Assembly (NCBI GenBank): GCA_020024855.1
Contig: JAHHTB010000107.1
Span: 1 to 6,341, forward strand
Direction: 5' to 3'
Source of the DNA: Fusobacterium sp.
GTDB taxonomy: Bacteria > Fusobacteriota > Fusobacteriia > Fusobacteriales > Fusobacteriaceae
DNA length: 6,341 bases
Part shown: positions 1 through 6,315 of the stretch, piece after piece
Layout: the number at the start of each line of letters is the position of its first letter
How positions within the stretch are numbered: position 1 is the first letter of the stretch
Program-made: the position numbers and the translations under genes
The notes under the pieces: model-generated
What the model was told of the DNA's origin: nothing
Database searches by the model: none
Seen by the model: the letters and a program-made list of their open reading frames with translations, nothing else

Positions 1-1451
1 ATCAAACTATTGTTGGAACAGTTGGATTTGTAGGTAATAATAGTGAAATAACAGGAACAGTTGGTATAGAGAAAGAGTATGAAGATTATTTAAGAGGTGG
101 AGAAGTAAAAAGAAAAAATATTTTTACAAAAAATAGAAATTTAATGTTACCAACAGCAAAAGAAGAAATCCCATTAAATCTTAATGGAAAAAATATATAT
201 CTTACAATAGATAGGGATATTCAATATATTCTTAATGATGAAATGAAAAAACATTATGAATTTACAAATTCAGAAGAAGCTTATGCTGTTATAATAGAAC
301 CTGATACAGGAAAAATACTAGCAACATCTGTATTTAATAAAAAGAAAAATAATTATAGAAATCCTGTTTTTCAAAACCAAGTAGAACCAGGATCTATTTT
401 TAAACCAATTATTGTAGCAGGAGCATTGCAAGATGGATATATAACAAAAAATAGTGTATTTGATATTAAAGATGGAAAAATACAAAAATATAATCATACA
501 ATAAAAGAAGCAAGTAAATCAACAAAGGGAATATTAACTCTTTCACAAGTTTTAGAAAAATCAAGTAACGTGGCAATGGTTCTAATAAGTGATAAATTTA
601 ATAATGCAACAATGGAAAAATATCTTGAAAATTTTGGATTTTATAATAAAACAGAAGTGGATTATCCCTATGAAGTAAAGCCATATACAATAAGTAGTAA
701 AAGATGGGACGGATTAAGGAGATATACAATTTCCTTTGGGCAAGGTATAGCAGTTACTCCGATACAAATGGCAGCAGCTTTTTCAGCTATTGTAAATGGA
801 GGAAAACTTTATAAACCTTATCTTGTAGAAAAAATTGAAAATGAAAGTGGAGTAGTTATAAGAAGAAATCTTCCAAAGCAAGTGGGACAACCAATAGATG
901 AAAAAACTTCAAAAGAAATGAGAGAGATGTTAGAAGGAGTAGTTGAAGTTGGTGGAGGAAAACAAGCTAGATTAGAAGGATATAGAATAGGTGGAAAAAC
1001 AGGAACTGCTCAAATTAGTGGTGGAAAAAGTGGATATATAAAAGATGATTACTTAACTTCATTTATAGGATTTTTCCCAGCAGATAAACCAAAATATCTT
1101 GGAATAATAATGTTTTATAAACCTCAAGTAAGTAATGAAGTAAGATATGGAGGACTTGTAGCAGCTCCAGTATTCAAAGAAGTTATAAAACGTATAACAA
1201 TGAACAAAAGTATTGAATCAAATGAGATAGCTCAAATAGAAACAACAGTTAAGCAGATTAAAAAAGATTATGTTGGAAAGATTACAACAATGCCTGATTT
1301 AAAAGGAATGTCATTAAGAGAAGTAATGAATATTTTTAAAGATGAAAATATAGATATAAAAATAGATGGAATAGGAGTTGTAGAAAATCAATATCCAGCT
1401 CCAAAAGAAAATCTTGAAAATGTAAAAGAGATAAAAATATATTTAAAGTAG
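1..1451 (+). CDS. Class B penicillin-binding protein (FtsI/SpoVD type, peptidoglycan transpeptidase) with C-terminal PASTA domain, 5'-partial
   Basis: The reading frame (first full codon at base 3) is open from the left edge, so the N-terminus, including the expected membrane anchor, lies outside the window. The ATG at 144 is internal: codons upstream of it already encode dimerisation-domain sequence (VGFVGNNSEITG, then GIEKEYEDYLRGG). All three transpeptidase motifs are present: SIFK, with the catalytic serine at 393-395; SSN at 561-569; and KTGT at 996-1007. The last ~53 residues (about 1290-1448, starting MPDLKGMSLREV and containing QYPAP) match a single PASTA domain. Proteins of this family cross-link peptidoglycan in the periplasm at the septum or during elongation and are the targets of beta-lactams. 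The dimerisation-domain style plus PASTA points to the FtsI/PBP2x/SpoVD group rather than MrdA. The exact paralogue cannot be fixed without the N-terminus, so no symbol is given. The stop codon abuts priA, and an FtsB-like gene lies downstream, which suits a divisome role. Confidence 0.93.
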   Translation, partial: QTIVGTVGFVGNNSEITGTVGIEKEYEDYLRGGEVKRKNIFTKNRNLMLPTAKEEIPLNLNGKNIYLTIDRDIQYILNDEMKKHYEFTNSEEAYAVIIEPDTGKILATSVFNKKKNNYRNPVFQNQVEPGSIFKPIIVAGALQDGYITKNSVFDIKDGKIQKYNHTIKEASKSTKGILTLSQVLEKSSNVAMVLISDKFNNATMEKYLENFGFYNKTEVDYPYEVKPYTISSKRWDGLRRYTISFGQGIAVTPIQMAAAFSAIVNGGKLYKPYLVEKIENESGVVIRRNLPKQVGQPIDEKTSKEMREMLEGVVEVGGGKQARLEGYRIGGKTGTAQISGGKSGYIKDDYLTSFIGFFPADKPKYLGIIMFYKPQVSNEVRYGGLVAAPVFKEVIKRITMNKSIESNEIAQIETTVKQIKKDYVGKITTMPDLKGMSLREVMNIFKDENIDIKIDGIGVVENQYPAPKENLENVKEIKIYLK

Positions 1452-1455
1452 GTGA
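1450..1455 (+). promoter_or_regulatory. Ribosome binding site AGGTGA that bears on the priA start
   Basis: AGGTGA matches the 3' part of the ideal Shine-Dalgarno sequence (TAAGGAGGTGAT) and overlaps both the PBP stop codon (TAG, 1449-1451) and the GTG at 1452. A site here cannot serve that GTG, because it contains it. It is well placed (5 bases) for an in-frame ATT at 1461. The bases before GTG 1452 are AT-rich with no convincing GGAG. Translation of priA is probably coupled to termination of the PBP. That this site is used is an inference. Confidence 0.5.
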
Positions 1456-3803
1456 GAAAGATTAGATATTATAAATTATGTGTTGATAACACAAACTCTT
1501 TTTTCACTTATTGTGATGAAAATGATGAGTATAAAATAGGGGATAGAGTAGCTGTAAATTTTCGTAATAAGGAACACGGAGCACTTATTGTAGAGCCTGA
1601 TGAAAGTAGTGAATTTGAATTTAAAGTTTTACCAATAAAGAGAAAACTTAATAATGAAATTTCTTTGAGTGAAATATATATGAAAATGCTTTTATGGGTG
1701 AGAAACTATTATATGTGTAAGTTTGAGCAAATTCTTAAAGCTGCTCTTCCTGCAGATTTAAAAGTAAAGTATGACGAGGTGTATAAACTTACTGAAATTG
1801 GAAGAAATGATTATACAAATCCTATAATTGATTATTTTTTAGAAAGAGAACAAGTTACTAAACCTGTTTTAAGAAAACATTTTTCTAATAATTTTATAAA
1901 AATAGCAGTGGAAAAAAATATATTAATTGTCAACATGAACAAAAAAATATGTTATAATTCTAAATTAGAGCAGGATTTTTTAAATAGTGATTTTAATGAT
2001 GAGAATTATATTAAAAATGACTTTACAAAAAATAATTTAGAGGAACTAAAAAATTATTTTACTAGAAAAAGTGAGATGATAAAAACAAGTCTTGAGAATA
2101 AATTTCCTAAAAAAAGTATTGAGAAACTTGTAAAAGAGGAAAAACTTATTTTTATAAAAAGGGTAAAAGAAAAAGAGGAAAAGGAAGTAACTTCTTTAGA
2201 AAAAGAAAAAATATTTGTAAATGCAGTGCTTAATGAGGAACAACAAAAAGTAAGAGATGAGATTTTAAACTCTGAAAAAAAATATTTTCTTATTAAAGGG
2301 GTTACAGGCTCTGGAAAAACAGAAATATATATTAATCTTATAAGAGAAGCACTTTTAAGAGGAAAGGGTTCTTTATTCCTTGTACCAGAAATATCTCTTA
2401 CTCCTCAAATGGTTGAAAGATTTCAAAAAGAGTTTGAACATGGTGTTGCAATTCTTCATAGTAAACTTACCAATAAAGAGAGAGGAGAGGAATGGCTTAA
2501 GATACATTCAGGACAAAAGAAAGTAGTTTTAGGTGTAAGATCAGCAATTTTTGCTCCCATAAAAGATTTAGAATATATAATCATTGATGAAGAACATGAA
2601 ACAAGTTATAAACAGGATTCAGCACCTATTTATAATGCAAAGTTTGTAGCTTTAAAAAGAAGTCAATTAGAAAATTGTAAGGTTATTTTGGGTTCTGCCA
2701 CTCCCTCAATAGAGAGTTATTACTTTGGTAAAAAAGGAATATTTGAACTTTTAACTTTAGATTCAAGATATAATAATGCAGTTTTGCCAGAAGTTAATAT
2801 AGTTGATATGAAAGAGGAAGATGATAGCTTTTTTAGTAAGGAACTTTTGAAAAATATAAGAGAAACTCTTCTTAGAAAAGAACAAGTTATTCTTTTATTA
2901 AATAGAAAAGGTTATTCTACAATGGTACAATGTAAAGAGTGTGGACATATAGAAGAATGTGAACATTGCTCTATAAAGATGAGTTATTATCATAGTAGAA
3001 AAACTTTAAAATGTAATTATTGTGGAACAGAAAGAAAATTTAATGGTAAATGTAGTAAGTGTGGAAGTAGTAATCTTGACTTTGGTGGAAAAGGTGTTGA
3101 ACAGGTAGAGCATAAGTTGAGAGAATATTTTGATGTACCTATAGTTAGAATGGACGCAGATACAGCTAGAGAAAAAAATTTCTATAAAGAAACTTATTAT
3201 AAATTTTTGAATAAAGAATATGATATAATGATAGGGACACAACTTATTGCAAAAGGATTACACTTTCCAGATGTAACCCTTGTTGGTGTAATAAATGCAG
3301 ATATGATTTTAAGTTTTCCAGATTTTAGAGCAGGAGAAAGAACATATCAACTTATTACCCAAGTTGCAGGAAGAGCAGGTAGAGGAAGTAAAAAAGGAAA
3401 AGTTATAATTCAAACTTATCAGCCAGAAAATTATGTTATGGATAAAATAATGAAAAGTGATTATGAAGGATTTTATAACTCTGAAATAGAGATGAGAAAG
3501 ATACTTTCATATCCACCTTTTTCAAAAATTATAAATATTGGAATATCTTCATCAAAAGAAGATAAATTAGAAAGAGTGGCAAGAAAATTATTTGAAACTA
3601 TAAAAAGAGATTATGTTGAAGTTTATGGTCCAAATAAAAGCCTTGTGTATAAAGTAAAAGATAGATATAGAGAGAATATTTTTATAAAAGGAAGTAAAAA
3701 AAATATAGATTATTATAAAAAAGAGCTTGAAAAAGAACTTGCTGAATTTAATGATGAAGGTTGTAGAGTTGTAGTTGATGTAGACCCTATAAATCTTATA
3801 TAA
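1452..3803 (+). CDS. priA: Primosomal protein N' (PriA), replication-restart superfamily 2 helicase
   Basis: PriA recognises stalled or collapsed replication forks in the cytoplasm, unwinds the lagging-strand arm with 3'-5' polarity and starts reloading of the replicative helicase. This 783-residue protein has the full architecture. Residues ~1-105 form the N-terminal DNA-binding domain, followed by a winged-helix region and a Lys/Glu-rich linker (~225-255). Walker A is GVTGSGKT (283-290), the DEEH box is 379-382 and GSATPS is 414-419. Eight zinc-binding cysteines occur as four pairs (C494/C497, C503/C506, C521/C524, C534/C537). Helicase motifs V-VI include GTQLIAKGLHFPDV (from 595) and QVAGRAGRG (637-645). 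Length is within the family range (E. coli about 730, B. subtilis about 805). The coordinates use GTG 1452, directly after the PBP stop. An ATT at 1461, nine bases later, fits the only good Shine-Dalgarno sequence better and would remove three residues; the first in-frame ATG is far too late (residue 77). No domain is missing or frameshifted. Confidence 0.97.
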   Translation: MRKIRYYKLCVDNTNSFFTYCDENDEYKIGDRVAVNFRNKEHGALIVEPDESSEFEFKVLPIKRKLNNEISLSEIYMKMLLWVRNYYMCKFEQILKAALPADLKVKYDEVYKLTEIGRNDYTNPIIDYFLEREQVTKPVLRKHFSNNFIKIAVEKNILIVNMNKKICYNSKLEQDFLNSDFNDENYIKNDFTKNNLEELKNYFTRKSEMIKTSLENKFPKKSIEKLVKEEKLIFIKRVKEKEEKEVTSLEKEKIFVNAVLNEEQQKVRDEILNSEKKYFLIKGVTGSGKTEIYINLIREALLRGKGSLFLVPEISLTPQMVERFQKEFEHGVAILHSKLTNKERGEEWLKIHSGQKKVVLGVRSAIFAPIKDLEYIIIDEEHETSYKQDSAPIYNAKFVALKRSQLENCKVILGSATPSIESYYFGKKGIFELLTLDSRYNNAVLPEVNIVDMKEEDDSFFSKELLKNIRETLLRKEQVILLLNRKGYSTMVQCKECGHIEECEHCSIKMSYYHSRKTLKCNYCGTERKFNGKCSKCGSSNLDFGGKGVEQVEHKLREYFDVPIVRMDADTAREKNFYKETYYKFLNKEYDIMIGTQLIAKGLHFPDVTLVGVINADMILSFPDFRAGERTYQLITQVAGRAGRGSKKGKVIIQTYQPENYVMDKIMKSDYEGFYNSEIEMRKILSYPPFSKIINIGISSSKEDKLERVARKLFETIKRDYVEVYGPNKSLVYKVKDRYRENIFIKGSKKNIDYYKKELEKELAEFNDEGCRVVVDVDPINLI

Positions 3804-3819
3804 TAATAAAGGAGAAAAA

Positions 3820-4344
3820 ATGATATACGAAATAAAAAAATATGGTGAAGAATGTCTTGTAAAGGAATCTACTCCTATTGAAGAGATAACAGATGAAGTA
3901 TTAGAAATATTAGAAAATATGGTAGAAACTATGCATGATGCAAATGGAGTGGGGCTTGCTGCTCCTCAAGTTGGAATTAACAAAAGATTTTTTGTTATAG
4001 ATATTGGAGATGGAGTTGTAAGAAAAATAATAAATCCTGAAATTTTAGAATTTTCTGAAGATATATCTGAAAGTGATGAAGGTTGTTTAAGTGTTCCAGG
4101 AATTTATAAAAAAGTAAAAAGAGCATATGAAATAAAAGTAAAATATATGAATGAAATGGGAGAAGTAAAAGAGGAAACTATGAATGGATTTCTTGCAAAG
4201 GCTTTTCAACATGAATTTGACCATTTAGCAGGAACTCTTTTTATAGAAAAAATATCTCCTATGGCAAAAAGACTTATAGCTCAAAAATTAAAGCACATAA
4301 AAAGAGAAACAGAAAGAGAACATAAAAATAAAGAAAATGTTTAA
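3820..4344 (+). CDS. def: Peptide deformylase
   Basis: This enzyme removes the formyl group from the N-terminal formyl-methionine of nascent proteins at the ribosome, the step before methionine aminopeptidase. The three family motifs are intact in the 174-residue product: motif 1 GVGLAAPQVG (43-52), motif 2 EGCLS (87-91) and motif 3 QHEFDH (130-135). The metal ligands are therefore Cys89, His131 and His135, with Glu132 as the catalytic base. EGCLS and a modest length are typical of type 1 bacterial enzymes. The tail after ~145 is a charged, lysine-rich helix, as in Gram-negative type homologues. The ATG is preceded by AAAGGAG (3808-3814) with 5-base spacing, 16 bases after the priA stop, consistent with one transcript. 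The priA-def pairing is common in bacteria, but the usual next gene, fmt (methionyl-tRNA formyltransferase), is not here. Confidence 0.97.
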   Translation: MIYEIKKYGEECLVKESTPIEEITDEVLEILENMVETMHDANGVGLAAPQVGINKRFFVIDIGDGVVRKIINPEILEFSEDISESDEGCLSVPGIYKKVKRAYEIKVKYMNEMGEVKEETMNGFLAKAFQHEFDHLAGTLFIEKISPMAKRLIAQKLKHIKRETEREHKNKENV

Positions 4345-4352
4345 TTAAGAAT

Positions 4353-4358
4353 GGTGAT
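4353..4358 (+). promoter_or_regulatory. Ribosome binding site GGTGAT of the FtsB/DivIC-like gene
   Basis: GGTGAT lies 3 bases before the ATG at 4362 and matches the 3' half of the full Shine-Dalgarno sequence. There is no GGAGG in the gap after def. It shows that a GGTGA-type site is plausibly used in this operon, which supports reading the similar AGGTGA at 1450 as a real site for priA. Confidence 0.55.
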
Positions 4359-4361
4359 TTT

Positions 4362-4634
4362 ATGATAAATCCAAAGAGAATAGGAATAGCTTGTTTTATA
4401 CTTTTAAATCTTGCTATTTTTGTGCCTAATATATATAGAAGTCAAGTAAAAATATCAAAACTTCAAAAAGAAATATATAATCTTAAAGAAGCTCAGTCTA
4501 ATATAAAAGATAAAATTGAAATTTATAATAAAGAGATAGAGAGTTTAAAAGATATTAATAATAGAGAAAAGATAGTCCGTAATAAACTCCAAATGGTAAA
4601 ACATGGAGAAATAATTTATAGAGTTACAAAATAA
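4362..4634 (+). CDS. FtsB/DivIC-family (septum formation initiator) small membrane coiled-coil protein
   Basis: The 90-residue product has the layout of FtsB/DivIC. A short basic N-terminus (INPKR) is followed by one membrane helix (~7-25, from RIGIACFILLNLAIF). A coiled coil (~27-66) follows, with hydrophobic residues at heptad-like spacing (I31, L34, I38, L41, I48, I52, I59, L62). The C-terminal segment IVRNKLQMVKHGEIIYRV (71-88) resembles the family's conserved ARE-x-LGMVKPGEIVY-like end. FtsB and DivIC are bitopic proteins that join FtsL and FtsQ/DivIB to recruit and activate the septal synthase FtsW-FtsI. That role here is inferred from layout and motif, as identity is low in such short proteins. 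The gene lies 17 bases after def and 16 before glpX, in the same operon as a class B PBP, which supports a division role. FtsB, DivIC and FtsL cannot be told apart from sequence alone, so no symbol is assigned. Confidence 0.8.
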   Translation: MINPKRIGIACFILLNLAIFVPNIYRSQVKISKLQKEIYNLKEAQSNIKDKIEIYNKEIESLKDINNREKIVRNKLQMVKHGEIIYRVTK

Positions 4635-4640
4635 AGGAGG
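4634..4640 (+). promoter_or_regulatory. Strong ribosome binding site of glpX (AAGGAGG)
   Basis: AAGGAGG is a near-perfect Shine-Dalgarno sequence, 10 bases before the ATG at 4651. The spacing is somewhat long, filled by AAAATTTTAA. It starts on the last base of the preceding stop codon. It is a stronger match than those of the upstream genes, which suggests higher translation of glpX than of its operon partners. Confidence 0.7.
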
Positions 4641-4650
4641 AAAATTTTAA

Positions 4651-5700
4651 ATGAAAAGAGAATTGGCATTAGAATTCGCCAGAGTAACTGAAGCAGCAGC
4701 ATTAGCAGCCCAAAAATGGGTAGGAAGAGGAGATAAAAATCTTGCAGATGGTGCAGCTGTTGAAGCTATGAGAAACGTTCTTAACAGAATTAAAATTGAT
4801 GGAGAAATAGTAATCGGAGAGGGAGAAATAGACGAAGCTCCTATGCTATATATAGGTGAAAAAGTTGGTTTAAAATATAATTTTGAAAAAATAGAAGATT
4901 TTAGAGATGAGGAATTATATGCTGTTGATATTGCAGTAGATCCTATTGAGGGAACAAGAATGACAGCTCAAGGACAACCTAATGCTATTGCAGTTCTTGC
5001 AGCTGCTAAAAGTGGAACTTTCCTAAAAGCACCAGATATGTATATGGAAAAATTAGTAGTAGGTCCAGAGGCTAAAGGAGCTATTGATCTTGATAAATCT
5101 TTAGAAGATAATATAAGAAATGTTGCTAAAGCACTTAATAAAGAAGTAAAAGATATGATGATAGTTGTTCTAGATAAACCAAGACACAAAAAAGCTATGG
5201 AGCAAATAAGAGAACTTGGAGCAAAACTTTATGCTCTTCCTGATGGGGACGTTGCTGGTTCTATTCTTACTTCAATAGTAGATTCTGATGTTGATATGCT
5301 TTATGGAATTGGAGGAGCACCTGAGGGAGTAATCTCTGCTGCTATAATAAGAGTACTTGGTGGAGATATGCAAGGAAGACTTCTTCTTAGAAGTGATGTA
5401 AAAGGTTCAGATGATAAAAATGATAAAATCTCTGCTGATGAAAAAAGAAGATGTGAAGCAGTAGGTGTCGAAGTTGGTAAAAAATTATATCTTGAAGATT
5501 TAGTAAAAACAGATGAAATTATATTCTCAGCAACAGGAATCACAAGTGGAGATCTTTTAGAAGGAGTTAAGAGAAAAGGAAATATTGCAAGAACTCAAAC
5601 TCTAGTAGTAAGAGGAAGCAGTAAAACAGTAAGATATATTAACTCTGTACATAATCTTGAATATAAAGATATTTATCTTGAAAAATTATTAAAAGACTAA
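4651..5700 (+). CDS. glpX: Class II fructose-1,6-bisphosphatase (GlpX)
   Basis: This cytoplasmic enzyme hydrolyses fructose 1,6-bisphosphate to fructose 6-phosphate, the committed step of gluconeogenesis, using divalent metal. The 349-residue protein aligns end to end with the GlpX family (E. coli 336). Visible conserved blocks are LADGAAV (31-37), GEGEIDEAPML (56-66), VDPIEGT (96-102), LDKPRH (174-179), DGDVA (198-202) and GGAPEGV (221-227). The metal-binding acids known in E. coli GlpX (Asp33, Glu57, Asp85, Glu88, Glu213) correspond to Asp33, Glu57, Asp97, Glu100 and Glu225; the shift reflects about 12 extra residues before VDPIEGT. The start is ATG 4651 with AAGGAGG upstream. It is the last gene before an intrinsic terminator. 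Its codon use looks slightly richer in GCT/GCA/CTT than the neighbouring genes, as expected for a well-expressed metabolic gene; this was judged by eye. Some GlpX proteins also act on sedoheptulose bisphosphate. Confidence 0.97.
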   Translation: MKRELALEFARVTEAAALAAQKWVGRGDKNLADGAAVEAMRNVLNRIKIDGEIVIGEGEIDEAPMLYIGEKVGLKYNFEKIEDFRDEELYAVDIAVDPIEGTRMTAQGQPNAIAVLAAAKSGTFLKAPDMYMEKLVVGPEAKGAIDLDKSLEDNIRNVAKALNKEVKDMMIVVLDKPRHKKAMEQIRELGAKLYALPDGDVAGSILTSIVDSDVDMLYGIGGAPEGVISAAIIRVLGGDMQGRLLLRSDVKGSDDKNDKISADEKRRCEAVGVEVGKKLYLEDLVKTDEIIFSATGITSGDLLEGVKRKGNIARTQTLVVRGSSKTVRYINSVHNLEYKDIYLEKLLKD

Positions 5701-5708
5701 AAAATTTT

Positions 5709-5744
5709 AAAACTCCCATGCTTGTAGATGCAGGGAGTTTTTTT
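5709..5744 (+). terminator. Intrinsic terminator after glpX
   Basis: AAAACTCCC (5709-5717) pairs with GGGAGTTTT (5733-5741). The stem can extend inward past a bulged A (5718) by TGC (5719-5721) with GCA (5730-5732), leaving an 8-base loop. A run of seven T (5738-5744) follows the GGGAG arm. It begins 9 bases after the glpX stop, so it ends the PBP-priA-def-ftsB-like-glpX transcript. An A-rich left flank could let it work weakly in the other direction. Confidence 0.9.
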
Positions 5745-5753
5745 ATAAAAATT

Positions 5754-5760
5754 TAGGAGG
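5754..5760 (+). promoter_or_regulatory. Strong ribosome binding site (TAGGAGG) of the 2-TM protein gene
   Basis: TAGGAGG lies 4 bases before the ATG at 5765. It begins only 9 bases after the T tract of the glpX terminator, so any transcript carrying it must have read through that hairpin or started within it. The good match supports the ORF being a real gene. Confidence 0.7.
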
Positions 5761-5764
5761 AATA

Positions 5765-6253
5765 ATGTTATTTTACGAAGAATTTATAAAAAAAATAGAT
5801 GGTAAGGCAGAGGGAAAAGGAATAGAAAAGTTTGGTTTAGATATAAAAAAAACTGTTGTTTGGCTTGTAACAGGAATACTTTTCCTTGTTGCTGGTGTAC
5901 TTGAATTTTATATTAGTTGGAAGAAAAATTATGAAAAAACAGATATTGTTATAGGGATAATTTTTTTAGTTTTAAGTTTTAGACATATAAAAATGTATTT
6001 AAGCTATAGAATTGCCCTTGATTTTAATGAAAGAAAACTTAAAAGTAGAGGAGTAAATTTTGATTTTGATAAGGTAAAAACTTGTGTTCTTAGAGAGCAA
6101 GTTTTAGGAAAGAAAAAAAGAATGGAAGTTATTCTTGATATAATTACAGAAGATGGAGAGCAAATTATAATACCATTAATGATGAATAATAAATTAAGAT
6201 TTGTAAATCTTATGAAAAATCAATTTGGTAGAAAATTTACTATTGAAAAGTAA
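5765..6253 (+). CDS. Uncharacterised membrane protein with two transmembrane helices and a soluble C-terminal domain
   Basis: I do not recognise the family. The 162-residue protein has a charged N-terminal stretch (~1-29). Two hydrophobic helices follow, at ~31-50 (VVWLVTGILFLVAGVLEFYI) and ~60-79 (from DIVIGIIFLVL), separated by a short KKNYEKT loop. A C-terminal domain of ~80 residues alternates beta-like strands (IALDFNERKLKSRG, VKTCVLREQV, MEVILDIITEDGEQIIIPL) and ends in a probable helix (NNKLRFVNLMKNQFG). By the positive-inside rule both ends would face the cytoplasm. The pattern resembles small membrane proteins with a bacterial PH-like domain, but this is fold-style guesswork. The start is set by TAGGAGG (5754-5760), 4 bases before the ATG. 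It lies 64 bases after glpX, just beyond the glpX terminator, with no clear promoter of its own, so readthrough is its likeliest source of transcript. The reading frame is intact and composition matches its neighbours. Confidence 0.85.
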   Translation: MLFYEEFIKKIDGKAEGKGIEKFGLDIKKTVVWLVTGILFLVAGVLEFYISWKKNYEKTDIVIGIIFLVLSFRHIKMYLSYRIALDFNERKLKSRGVNFDFDKVKTCVLREQVLGKKKRMEVILDIITEDGEQIIIPLMMNNKLRFVNLMKNQFGRKFTIEK

Positions 6254-6254
6254 A

Positions 6255-6285
6255 AAAATAGGGGCTATTTATTAGCCCCTATTTT
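6255..6285. terminator. Bidirectional intrinsic terminator
   Basis: AAAATAGGGGCTA (6255-6267) pairs perfectly with TAGCCCCTATTTT (6273-6285) around a 5-base loop, TTTAT, giving a 13-bp stem. On the + strand it directly follows the stop of the 2-TM gene, with four T at the end. On the - strand the same hairpin is followed by seven T (complement of the A run at 6252-6258), the better terminator arrangement. It can therefore end transcription in both directions, as is common between convergent genes. Confidence 0.85.
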
Positions 6286-6315
6286 AATAATATTATAATT
6301 AATTTAAAATATGTT

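Noticed and set aside
144..146. ATG at 144 as the start of the penicillin-binding protein
   Set aside because: The frame is open to the left edge and encodes recognisable PBP dimerisation-domain residues before this ATG. There is no Shine-Dalgarno sequence in front of it.
3006..3242. Open frame of 78 codons on the - strand inside priA
   Set aside because: It lies opposite the priA zinc-binding and helicase region. Its product is a low-complexity Phe/Ile/Ser/Thr string expected from reversing AT-rich coding DNA.
4968..5543. Two open frames on the - strand (4968-5189 and 5301-5543) inside glpX
   Set aside because: Both are opposite well-conserved glpX motifs, their products are Ser/Leu-rich without recognisable motifs, and neither has a convincing ribosome binding site.
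5722..5749. Promoter-like pair TTGTAG and TATAAA (16-base spacing) for the 2-TM gene
   Set aside because: The -35 match is poor and lies in the terminator loop. The -10 is the junction of the T tract and an A run. Transcription would begin at about 5756, inside the ribosome binding site, leaving no usable leader.
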